Assembly: GCA_000432135.1 (NCBI GenBank)
Contig: HF990548.1
Location: 1 to 12,400 of the forward strand
Reading direction: 5' to 3'
Source of the DNA: Firmicutes bacterium CAG:124
Lineage (GTDB): Bacteria; Bacillota; Clostridia; Oscillospirales; Oscillospiraceae
DNA: 12,400 bases
Part shown: one piece after another, positions 6,561 through 12,400 of the stretch
Layout of the letters: each line of letters starts with the position of its first letter
Numbering within the stretch: the stretch's first letter is position 1
The notes under the pieces: model-generated
Told to the model about the DNA's origin: nothing
Databases searched by the model: none
The model's input: the letters and a program-made list of their open reading frames with translations, nothing else
Position numbers and translations under genes: made by a program

Positions 6561-7515
6561 CCTTGTCGGCGGCAAGGGTCTGGTCAATGAGTTTCTGCAG
6601 CGTCTCCGCCTGCTTCTTTTCCGTGATGGCGCCTACGATGGGGTCACCCACGATGTTGCCGTTGCGGTCCACCACATAGGTGGTGGGATAGGCGAAGATG
6701 TTGGTTGTGAATTTTCCGGCCTCGCCGTCGGAACCGAAATACACGTTCTGATAGGTCGCGCCCTTCTTGGCCAGCACATCCTTCGCCTCCGAGATTGCCG
6801 TTTCGTCGCCGTCAAGCGTAAACGTATTGACGCCAATGAGCGCGCCGCCCTTCTCTGCGAGCTCTTTGTTCAGTGCGTCCAGCTCGGCAAGCTCACCCAC
6901 GCAGGGATTGCAGGTGGTGAACCAGAAATTCACCACGGTGACAGCGTTGCCGGAGAACAGCTCGTCGCTCTTCACCGGATTCCCATCCAGGTCTTTGCCC
7001 TCAAATGCAGGGAACTTCTGCATACTGCCGTCGTCGGGCGGATTGGTCATATCGCTGCCTGCGGGCACGCTCATATCGCCGTCCACAGATTCCTGCATGA
7101 TCTCGGGGTACTTGTTTTCCAGCTCGGTCAGCTTGTTTTCGATATTGCTGATCTCCGTGGCCGATTCCTTCAGCATCTTATACTCTTCGTCGGTGAACTG
7201 GTCTTTGGCGCTCTCGATGGTATCCAGCAGGAAATCACCATAGTTTTTGCCGTCCTCCACCATGGCCATGCCCTTGTCGGCCTCCATGAAGACCTTTTCC
7301 CAGAGCGCAGTGTTCTGCGACAGGATCGTGTTCTCCTGTTCCATCAGCTTTTTGTGCAGGGCAAGTGCCTCCTCGGCGTTTTTCGGCTCGCCGGTCATGG
7401 CAGAGCTGTCTCCGCTCATATCTGCCATTTTGTCGTTGTCCTTTGTGCCGCAGGCCGCCAAAGACAGCACCAGCAGGGCCGCCAGCAGCAGCGCAGTAAA
7501 CTTTTTAAACTTCAT
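6556..7515 (-). CDS. Thioredoxin-fold (TlpA/ResA-like) lipoprotein
   Basis: A membrane-anchored extracytoplasmic thiol-disulfide oxidoreductase, 319 residues. The signal peptide (MKFKKF, hydrophobic 8-20) ends in the lipobox LAAC with C22. Residues about 165-319 form the redoxin domain: VNFWFTTCNPC with C202 and C205, a cis-Pro at P277 in AYPTTYVVD, and GNIVG at 286-290. Between the lipid anchor and this domain lie about 140 residues, mostly charged and likely helical, ending in a low-complexity D/P/S/G-rich linker at 148-165; this makes it much longer than ResA (about 180). The start ATG at 7515 has GGAGG with 7 nt spacing and overlaps the stop of the upstream membrane gene (ATGA). Frame open further upstream is inside that gene and is not coding. 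It probably receives electrons from the upstream polyferredoxin membrane protein; the target thiols are unknown. Confidence 0.9.
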   Translation of the reverse strand: MKFKKFTALLLAALLVLSLAACGTKDNDKMADMSGDSSAMTGEPKNAEEALALHKKLMEQENTILSQNTALWEKVFMEADKGMAMVEDGKNYGDFLLDTIESAKDQFTDEEYKMLKESATEISNIENKLTELENKYPEIMQESVDGDMSVPAGSDMTNPPDDGSMQKFPAFEGKDLDGNPVKSDELFSGNAVTVVNFWFTTCNPCVGELAELDALNKELAEKGGALIGVNTFTLDGDETAISEAKDVLAKKGATYQNVYFGSDGEAGKFTTNIFAYPTTYVVDRNGNIVGDPIVGAITEKKQAETLQKLIDQTLAADKG

Positions 7516-8420
7516 TTTGATTCCTCCGTATTGATTTTTGTTGTATTTTCTTTCCCGTTGCCAAAGCCGCAGCGGAAGCACACGGCGTTTGTGGGACAGG
7601 CGCGGATGCACATCCCGCAGCGGATGCATTCGGGGTGGTTTGGCGTCTTCGTCACATCCACATCCATCTTGCAGGCTTTGGCGCATTTCCCGCAGGAGAC
7701 GCACTTGTTTTTATCCACCTTCATCTGAACCAGGGATACCCGGTTGAATAGCGCATAGAATGCGCCCAGCGGGCACAGCCACTTGCAGAAGGGACGGTAG
7801 AACAGCACGCTCAGTACGATCACCGCCAGCAGGATGCCGAATTTCCATGTAAACAGGCTGCCCAGTACCGCCCGGATGCCGGAATTGGCAAGGGACAGCG
7901 GGATAGCCCCCTCCAGCACGCCCTGTGGGCAGAGGTATTTGCAGAAGAATGGATCTCCCATGCCCACATCGTTCACAAGGAACGCCGGCAGCAGGAATAC
8001 CATCACCAGCAAAACGGCATATTTCAGATATCGCAGGGGCTTGAGCTTTCTTGTGGAGAGTTTCTTGGTGGGGATCTTGTGCAGCAGCTCCTGAAACCAG
8101 CCGAAGGGACAGAGGAAGCCGCAGATGAAGCGCCCCAGCAGAACGCCCAGCAAAATGAGAAAGCCTGTGATATAATAGGAGAAGCTAAACTTAGACGAGC
8201 CCACCACTGCCTGAAACGCTCCGATGGGGCAGGCGCCGGACGCCGCCGGGCAGGAGTAGCAGTTGAGCCCCGGCACGCAGACGGTCTTCCCCGCGCCCTG
8301 ATACAGTCCGCCCTTGAGAAAGTTCGGCAGATGCAGGTTGGTCAGCAGCGTCGCTCCCGCCTGGATCCAGCCCCGGAAGCGGGACATGGTCTGTGAAACG
8401 CCTGAAAACTTTTTACCCAA
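7512..8420 (-). CDS. NapH-like polyferredoxin membrane protein (4Fe-4S)
   Basis: An integral membrane electron carrier of the NapH/YccM type, about 302 residues. Counting from the TTG start, it shows a Cys-rich loop CVPGLNCYSCP...CP at about 48-65, membrane segments near 82-105, 130-150 and 184-208, Cys-pair motifs CGFLCPFGW (about 100) and CKWLCPLGA (about 212), and two 4Fe-4S ferredoxin motifs CVSCGKCAKACK (about 240) and CIRCGMCIRACP (about 265), followed by CFRC. The start is uncertain: TTG at 8420 has GGAG 10 nt upstream and overlaps the previous gene's stop by 8 nt; GTG 8429 is too close to that site and ATG 8387 has none. The 3' end overlaps the redoxin gene by 4 nt. In the family such proteins pass cytoplasmic electrons across the membrane; delivery to the neighbouring redoxin is inference. 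Confidence 0.9.
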   Translation of the reverse strand: MGKKFSGVSQTMSRFRGWIQAGATLLTNLHLPNFLKGGLYQGAGKTVCVPGLNCYSCPAASGACPIGAFQAVVGSSKFSFSYYITGFLILLGVLLGRFICGFLCPFGWFQELLHKIPTKKLSTRKLKPLRYLKYAVLLVMVFLLPAFLVNDVGMGDPFFCKYLCPQGVLEGAIPLSLANSGIRAVLGSLFTWKFGILLAVIVLSVLFYRPFCKWLCPLGAFYALFNRVSLVQMKVDKNKCVSCGKCAKACKMDVDVTKTPNHPECIRCGMCIRACPTNAVCFRCGFGNGKENTTKINTEESK

Positions 8421-8559
8421 TGCCCACACACTCCAGACATAATTTGATTGCTTTGCTCAGCACCGTCGCCGCCTCGCCCCGCCATACGCCAAAGCACAGC
8501 ATGGCGGCTCCGGCGAGCAGAAGCGTGATCTGCGCCGCCGTCTTCTTTCCGTGACTCAA
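8413..8559 (-). CDS. CD1871A-family small CXXC membrane protein
   Basis: A 48-residue protein, first gene of the redox operon. It has a basic N-terminus (SHGKK), one hydrophobic segment at about 10-27 (ITLLLAGAAMLCFGVW), and a C-terminal C41-L-E-C44-VGIG, the hallmark of a small clostridial family named after C. difficile CD1871A that accompanies 4Fe-4S membrane proteins and redoxins. The start is TTG at 8559: a TGA lies two codons upstream in the same frame, and a GGGTGA ribosome site ends about 7 nt before it. The other in-frame start, ATG at residue 20, would cut the membrane segment. Its stop overlaps the next gene, which fits coupled translation. It may be a thiol relay between membrane polyferredoxin and redoxin; no function is established that I know of. 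Confidence 0.82.
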   Translation of the reverse strand: MSHGKKTAAQITLLLAGAAMLCFGVWRGEAATVLSKAIKLCLECVGIG

Positions 8560-8589
8560 GTTTCATCACCCTTTCCGTTTTGTGCTTTC

Positions 8590-8664
8590 ATCATAGCACG
8601 GGAGAGTTAAAGTCCCTGTTAAGAACAGAAACTTAACACAAACTTTATTTGTTTCTGCTATACT
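8590..8664. promoter_or_regulatory. Divergent promoters with TTAA-repeat operator region
   Basis: On the minus strand TATGAT (8595-8590) has an extended TGC but no good -35; on the plus strand TATACT (8659-8664) also has TGC before it and no good -35 at the usual distance. Between them TTAA occurs at 8607, 8619 and 8633, within GTTAAA and TGTTAAG as direct repeats 12 nt apart, and TGTTAAG/CTTAACA (8617-8623, 8632-8638) forms a 7-bp inverted repeat with an 8-nt spacer. Weak -35 boxes next to repeats are typical of promoters activated by OmpR-type regulators, one of which is encoded next door. Confidence 0.55.
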
Positions 8665-8705
8665 GAAGACAATCGAATGAATGAAGCTTATAAAGGAGGG
8701 CTTTC

Positions 8706-9383
8706 ATGCATTTTTTGGTTATTGAAGACGAACGCGCTCTGTGCGAGACCATCGTCCGCAGCCTGCGGCGTTTGGCATACAGTGTAGACTGCTGCTACGA
8801 CGGGGAGAAGGCGCTGGAGCTTCTTGGCGTGGAGCGCTACGATCTGGTGCTTCTGGATCTGAACCTGCCGGGCAAGGACGGCATGACGGTGCTGCGCACC
8901 CTGCGGCAGACAGACCGGGAGACGAGAGTCCTGATTCTCTCCGCCCGCAGCGAGGTAGAGGACAAGGTGGAGGGACTGGACGCAGGCGCCAACGACTATC
9001 TTGCAAAGCCCTTTCATCTGGCTGAGCTGGAGGCCCGTATCCGCAGCCTGACCCTGCGGCAGTTCACGCAGCAGGACGTGCTGCTGACCTGCGGGGATTT
9101 AGCCTTCGACACGCGCTCCCGCACCGCTTCCGTCAATGCTCAGGCCCTGACGCTGACCCGCAAGGAAACGGGGATATTGGAATATTTAATGGTACATCAG
9201 GGGCGACCGGTGAGTCAGGAGGAGCTGATGGATCATGTCTGGGACAACAGCGTGGACAGCTTTAGCAACTCCATCCGGGTACATATCTCCGCTCTGCGCA
9301 AAAAACTGCGTGCCGCACTGGGCTATGACCCCATCCGCAACCGCATCGGCGAAGGCTATCTGATGGGAGGCGAGGAAGCATGA
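8706..9383 (+). CDS. OmpR/PhoB-family response regulator
   Basis: The DNA-binding half of a two-component system, 225 residues. The receiver domain (1-115) has the acidic pocket E7/D8, phosphoacceptor D51 in LLDLNLPGKDG, the switch serine S79 and K101 in AKPF. The winged-helix domain (about 125-222) has LTLTRKETGILEYL and the recognition region SNSIRVHISALRKKL, ending in RIGEGYLMG. Start ATG 8706 has AAAGGAGGG with 5 nt spacing. It overlaps the kinase gene by ATGA and is divergent from the redox operon, across a shared region with repeated TTAA elements. Self-regulation and control of the redox operon are likely from the layout but not shown. Confidence 0.95.
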   Translation: MHFLVIEDERALCETIVRSLRRLAYSVDCCYDGEKALELLGVERYDLVLLDLNLPGKDGMTVLRTLRQTDRETRVLILSARSEVEDKVEGLDAGANDYLAKPFHLAELEARIRSLTLRQFTQQDVLLTCGDLAFDTRSRTASVNAQALTLTRKETGILEYLMVHQGRPVSQEELMDHVWDNSVDSFSNSIRVHISALRKKLRAALGYDPIRNRIGEGYLMGGEEA

Positions 9384-10513
9384 AGCACCTTTCTTTGCAG
9401 TGGCGCATCACGCTGATGAGCGTCCTGCTCATCGGAGTTACCTGTATTTCCATGAATCTGCTGCTCTGTTCCTCCGGTATGTACTATATGGACACGATTG
9501 CGAACACTATTCAGGGTGGCACTGTTCTTATCGATGTTGAAGGCGAAGTGAGCTTTGACCCGCAACTCGTAGCACCTGACGAGGATTTGACAATCATTGT
9601 CGATGGGGCGCAAGGACGCTTCCGCACCACCAACTGGTACATCACGGCGGCGGTAACGCTGCTCAGCGGCATCCTCGCCTATTTTGTCAGCGGACGCGCC
9701 CTCAAGCCTCTGCGCAGCTTTGCCTCGCAGGTTGAGCAGGTGCAGATGAGCAACCTGGCAGACATGAAGATCAACGAGGACGTATTGCCGGAGTTCCGCC
9801 AGTTCAGCCATTCCTTCAATCAAATGCTTGAACGGCTGAACAACGCCTTTGCCGCCCAGCGGCAGTTCACTGGCAACGCTGCCCACGAGCTGCGCACGCC
9901 GCTTGCGCTGATGCAGGCGCAGCTGGAGCTGTTCTCCGCAGAGCACCCCGACGTACTGCCGGAAACAGCAGCATTTCTTTCTTTGCTGCGGGAGCAGACG
10001 GAGCGGCTGACTCAGATGACAAAAACACTGCTGGAACTGAGCAGCCTGCAGCAGGTGGCGCGGAACGAACGGATTCAGCTTGCGCCCATGGTCGAGGAGA
10101 TCTTCACAGACCTCGCGCCGTTGACAGATAAACGCGGCATCACGCTGACGGCAGATGGCGACGGCGTCATGACCGGCAGCGACGCGCTGATCTACCGGCT
10201 GCTCTTCAACCTGACGGAAAACGCCGTCAAATACAATCGCCCGGGCGGCTCGGTGCGGGTCTGCGTCACACAGGAGCCGGAAAAGCTCCGGATCCGTGTC
10301 TCCGACACCGGCTGCGGTATCCCGGAGGAGTATCAGCAGAGCATCTTCCAGCCATTCTTCCGCGTGGACAAGTCCCGCAGCCGGGAGTACGGCGGCGCTG
10401 GTTTGGGGCTTTCTTTGGCGTGGGAGATCGCCAATCTCCATGGCGGCTATATTTGGGTGGAGAACAGCTCGGAGAAGGGCACCACCATCGCGGTAGAGCT
10501 GCCGGTGCAATAA
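9380..10513 (+). CDS. Sensor histidine kinase
   Basis: The membrane sensor paired with the preceding response regulator, 377 residues. Membrane helix 1 is at about 9-30 and helix 2 at about 86-104, leaving an outside loop of only about 55 residues. A HAMP-like linker follows (105-157), then the dimerisation/phosphoacceptor helix with H169 in NAAHELRTPL, and the ATPase domain with the N box NLTENAVKY (277-285), G1 DTGCGIP (309-315), F box FQPFFRVD (323-330) and G2 YGGAGLGLSLA (337-347). All catalytic motifs look intact. The small acidic loop has no recognisable ligand fold. The stimulus is unknown; the redox neighbours suggest thiol or cell-envelope stress, which is inference. A terminator follows at 10625. 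Confidence 0.95.
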   Translation: MKHLSLQWRITLMSVLLIGVTCISMNLLLCSSGMYYMDTIANTIQGGTVLIDVEGEVSFDPQLVAPDEDLTIIVDGAQGRFRTTNWYITAAVTLLSGILAYFVSGRALKPLRSFASQVEQVQMSNLADMKINEDVLPEFRQFSHSFNQMLERLNNAFAAQRQFTGNAAHELRTPLALMQAQLELFSAEHPDVLPETAAFLSLLREQTERLTQMTKTLLELSSLQQVARNERIQLAPMVEEIFTDLAPLTDKRGITLTADGDGVMTGSDALIYRLLFNLTENAVKYNRPGGSVRVCVTQEPEKLRIRVSDTGCGIPEEYQQSIFQPFFRVDKSRSREYGGAGLGLSLAWEIANLHGGYIWVENSSEKGTTIAVELPVQ

Positions 10514-10856
10514 ATTGTGTGCGAACCTCCGATGCACTGCCTGTATGGACGGGATCTAAAGCATTCTATAAAATACCGGGATGGTTTTCGTCTTCTTTCC
10601 TGATTCCAATCCCCTGCAAACGAAGAGCCTATGTTGGCGCCTAACCTTGGTGCCAACATAGGTTCTTTTCTTTCCATGTTTCCATACTAGGACAAATGAA
10701 GCCATCGTGTTTATTATTATTTTATCATATTCATGGCGCTGTTCCAACGTCGGCGATACAAAAGCTTGCCGGAGCAGCTCTATTTCCCGGCGCAGTGCAA
10801 CCGTTCTTCTTTTTTATCGTCTATATTGATAGATAACAAGAAAGGAGGGTCTGGTT
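10514..10856. other. Gap between kinase and lipoprotein genes
   Basis: Contains the kinase operon terminator (10625-10673), then an AT-rich stretch at about 10705-10735 without a clear promoter, and the ribosome site of the next gene. A possible TATATT at 10822-10827 has no -35 partner. No gene is supported here. Confidence 0.5.
10625..10673 (+). terminator. Rho-independent terminator of the two-component operon
   Basis: A 17-bp stem (10625-10641 with 10649-10665) with two G-U pairs and a 7-nt loop is followed by TTTTCTTT. It lies 112 nt after the kinase stop codon. Confidence 0.88.
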
Positions 10857-11426
10857 ATGAAGAGGATCGTATCAGGGCTGCTGCTTTTGGCCCTGCTGAG
10901 CGGCTGCACATCGGCAGCCATGCAGAAAACGCCGGAGGACTCCGGCAGGGATGCGCCGTTGACTGTCGTACAGGAAAACATGCCGGAGGATTTTGCAGTC
11001 CGGTTCACATGGTGGTATGATACCGACCGAAAGAGTATCATGGACACGCAGGAGGGTCTGCTGCAAAGAGATCTTGTCACCGAGGGGACCGCCTCTGTGG
11101 AGTTTCGACCGGATACAGCGTTTTTGCAGGAGCTGTATGCGCTTGTTTGCGAGGATGGATTCCTGGATATTCGGCGGCCAATGATCTCGCAGGAGCTGAC
11201 AACAGATGATACGTTGGTCGCGGTGATGCCAAATTGCTGGTATGAGATCCGTGTCACAAAGAATGCGGAGCAGTACCTGATCTGCGGCGATATGACTGCG
11301 GCAGCTTATACACAGACAGATGCGGACGCTGCCTGCTTTATGAAGACGGTGGAAGCCCTGCTGGGGCTGGTAAAAGGAACTTCTGCGTGGGCGTCTCTGC
11401 CGGAACCAAACGCAGCTTATGAGTGA
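10857..11426 (+). CDS. Putative lipoprotein, unknown function
   Basis: I do not recognise a family. The N-terminus MKRIV, hydrophobic 6-14 and lipobox LLSGC with C17 mark a membrane-anchored lipoprotein of 189 residues. The mature part begins with a polar linker (to about 35) and then a compact domain of alternating acidic and aromatic stretches: FAVRFTWWYDTD at 46-57, VCEDGFLDIRRP at 97-108 and NCWYEIRVTKN at 125-135. It ends with an Ala/Pro-rich tail. Start ATG 10857 has AAAGGAGGG with 7 nt spacing. It stands alone between the two-component terminator and a convergent transporter gene. Cysteines C97, C126, C143 and C160 could form disulfides, which would fit the redox cassette upstream, but nothing else ties it to that cassette. 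Confidence 0.82.
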   Translation: MKRIVSGLLLLALLSGCTSAAMQKTPEDSGRDAPLTVVQENMPEDFAVRFTWWYDTDRKSIMDTQEGLLQRDLVTEGTASVEFRPDTAFLQELYALVCEDGFLDIRRPMISQELTTDDTLVAVMPNCWYEIRVTKNAEQYLICGDMTAAAYTQTDADAACFMKTVEALLGLVKGTSAWASLPEPNAAYE

Positions 11427-11468
11427 TCGCCGCCATGGCATCTTTCTGTTCTTTTCTGCGGTTCAAAC

Positions 11469-11499
11469 TCCCGCGCAGGCTACACCGGCCTGCGCGGGA
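11469..11499. terminator. Hairpin between convergent genes
   Basis: An 11-bp GC-rich stem (11470-11480 with 11488-11498, CCCGCGCAGGC and its complement) has a 7-nt loop. It lies 43 nt after the plus-strand lipoprotein and 16 nt after the minus-strand transporter gene. Tails are short on both sides (AAATCTTATC on plus, AGTTTG on minus), so it may end transcripts from both directions, with modest efficiency. Confidence 0.6.
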
Positions 11500-11514
11500 A
11501 ATCTTATCAGGTCA

Positions 11515-12400
11515 TCACTTCTGCTCCTGAATATAGAGGCTTACGCGGCTCTGGATGAGACGGCTGGTTTCCTCGACGCTTCTGTCACCGGCAAGATAGC
11601 CTGCGGCTTCCTCGGAAATGATGCTCAGGACGCTCTGGTCGTAGTCTAAAAAGTTGGTCGTAGACTCGATCAGCTCCATGACGGTGTCGTACTGCTCCTG
11701 CGTGACAGCATAGAGCTCGATCATTGGCTCGTCGCCATAGCTCATGCCGCCGGAGGAAATGGGGATCGGATCACCGTTCTCGTCAAGCACCTGGCTGCCG
11801 TTGGCGTCGGTCTGATATTCCTGCGTCATGGCTTTCCCGGCCATGGCGTCAAAGGCAGACCTCAGGATCGGGAAATTCCAGAGGTTTTTCTGGTATTCCT
11901 CAGAGAGCGTCGAACGGATAAACGCCCAGGCGTCTGCCTTATCCTTGCAGGCCGTGGTGATGCAGAGCGTTACGCTGGCAGTAAAGGCGCTGCCGCTGGA
12001 GCCATCTTCCCGCGGGAAACCGACAAACCGGATATCGTGATCGAGCGCGGCAAAGGTATAGTAGATGTTGTCAAAGTCGTTGAGGTTCATAGGATACAGC
12101 AGCTGTTTGCCGCTTTTCATGCGGGTAAAGTCGCTTTCATATTCTCCGTCGCTCTGCCAGTTGAACTCTGCCGGGAGCGGCTTGACGAACTCCAGAAGGG
12201 CGCGGAACTCGTCAGAATCGAAATTGCAGGTGCCATTCTGCCAGTCCATGAAGTCCTTCGCGTTCATGGCGACGCAATACATGAGCATCTCCGACTGGGT
12301 GTAATACTGGTTGAATACCATCGCGCCTTCGGGCAGCTTGCTGAGCGCGTTCTTGACGTCAGCCAGCGTCCATGTCGTGTAATCACCGACGATCCTGCCG
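11515..12400 (-). CDS. ABC transporter extracellular solute-binding protein, 5' end cut by window
   Basis: The C-terminal 294 residues of a family 1 (sugar-type) solute-binding lipoprotein that captures a substrate outside the membrane for an ABC importer. The frame is open to the window edge and begins inside the protein (DYTTWTLADVKNALSKLPEG); the ATG at 12321 is internal, with no ribosome site. Family features: the TWTLADV-like helix start, the conserved stretch RFVGFPREDGSSGSAF around 12010, KADAWAFIRSTLSEEYQ, and the closing ISEEAAGYLAGDRSVEETSRL followed by SLYIQEQK. The substrate cannot be read from this part. The signal peptide and the transporter permeases, if present, would be beyond 12400. 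The gene ends 88 nt from the convergent lipoprotein gene. Confidence 0.9.
   Translation of the reverse strand, partial: GRIVGDYTTWTLADVKNALSKLPEGAMVFNQYYTQSEMLMYCVAMNAKDFMDWQNGTCNFDSDEFRALLEFVKPLPAEFNWQSDGEYESDFTRMKSGKQLLYPMNLNDFDNIYYTFAALDHDIRFVGFPREDGSSGSAFTASVTLCITTACKDKADAWAFIRSTLSEEYQKNLWNFPILRSAFDAMAGKAMTQEYQTDANGSQVLDENGDPIPISSGGMSYGDEPMIELYAVTQEQYDTVMELIESTTNFLDYDQSVLSIISEEAAGYLAGDRSVEETSRLIQSRVSLYIQEQK

Noticed and set aside
7516..7704. Upstream extension of the redoxin lipoprotein frame
   Set aside because: It overlaps the polyferredoxin gene in another frame and would bury the lipoprotein signal peptide; the ATG at 7515 has the ribosome site.
6553..7728. 391-codon open frame on the plus strand
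   Set aside because: Antisense to the redoxin lipoprotein; His/Val/Gly-rich translation without domain features.
9356..10537. 393-codon open frame on the minus strand
   Set aside because: Antisense to the histidine kinase, whose motifs are all intact.
6506..10673. Redox plus two-component cassette as part of an integrated mobile element
   Set aside because: The small CXXC family is, as I recall, named from a locus in a C. difficile conjugative transposon, but no integrase, transfer gene, direct repeat or attachment site is visible here.
10556..10747. 63-codon open frame on the minus strand
   Set aside because: It runs across the kinase terminator, has no ribosome site and no recognisable features.

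Overview
The window looks like chromosomal DNA of an anaerobic, fairly GC-rich member of the Clostridia (Bacillota), probably of the Oscillospiraceae/Ruminococcaceae type. This rests on a clostridial [FeFe] hydrogenase, strong AGGAGG ribosome sites, sigma-A-like promoters, three lipoproteins with short Gram-positive signal peptides, a PerR-like Fur regulator and a small CXXC protein family known from Clostridia. The lineage is inferred from gene content, not from any marker gene. I see no rRNA, tRNA, CRISPR array, transposase or integrase.

Positions 1-3185 (minus strand) hold a hydrogen-metabolism operon. A 611-residue flavoprotein fuses the C-terminal iron-sulfur part of NuoF/HydB to a GltD/SfrB-like NAD(P)H oxidoreductase. 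It overlaps by 7 nt the start of an [FeFe] hydrogenase catalytic subunit whose 3' end lies outside the window. A good promoter and a possible Rex operator lie upstream. Positions 3378-4667 (minus) hold an alanine dehydrogenase family enzyme with its own promoter, and 4721-5297 (minus) a PerR-like Fur regulator with its own promoter and terminator.

Positions 5349-6510 (plus) hold a 45-residue lipoprotein, which may be the front part of a frameshifted longer one, and a phosphoribosyltransferase-like protein with a degenerate PRPP loop.

Positions 6539-10673 form the most cassette-like part. A minus-strand operon of three overlapping genes encodes a 48-residue CXXC protein with a TTG start, a NapH-like polyferredoxin membrane protein and a thioredoxin-fold (TlpA/ResA-like) lipoprotein. 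It is divergent from an OmpR-type response regulator and histidine kinase, joined by an ATGA overlap. The shared 146-bp intergenic region carries TTAA repeats between two promoters with weak -35 boxes, which suggests that the two-component system controls both sides. My reading is a membrane electron-transfer chain that delivers electrons to extracytoplasmic thiols, under two-component control.

Positions 10857-12400 hold an unrecognised lipoprotein (plus) that converges on the C-terminal part of an ABC-transporter solute-binding protein (minus), with a hairpin between them.
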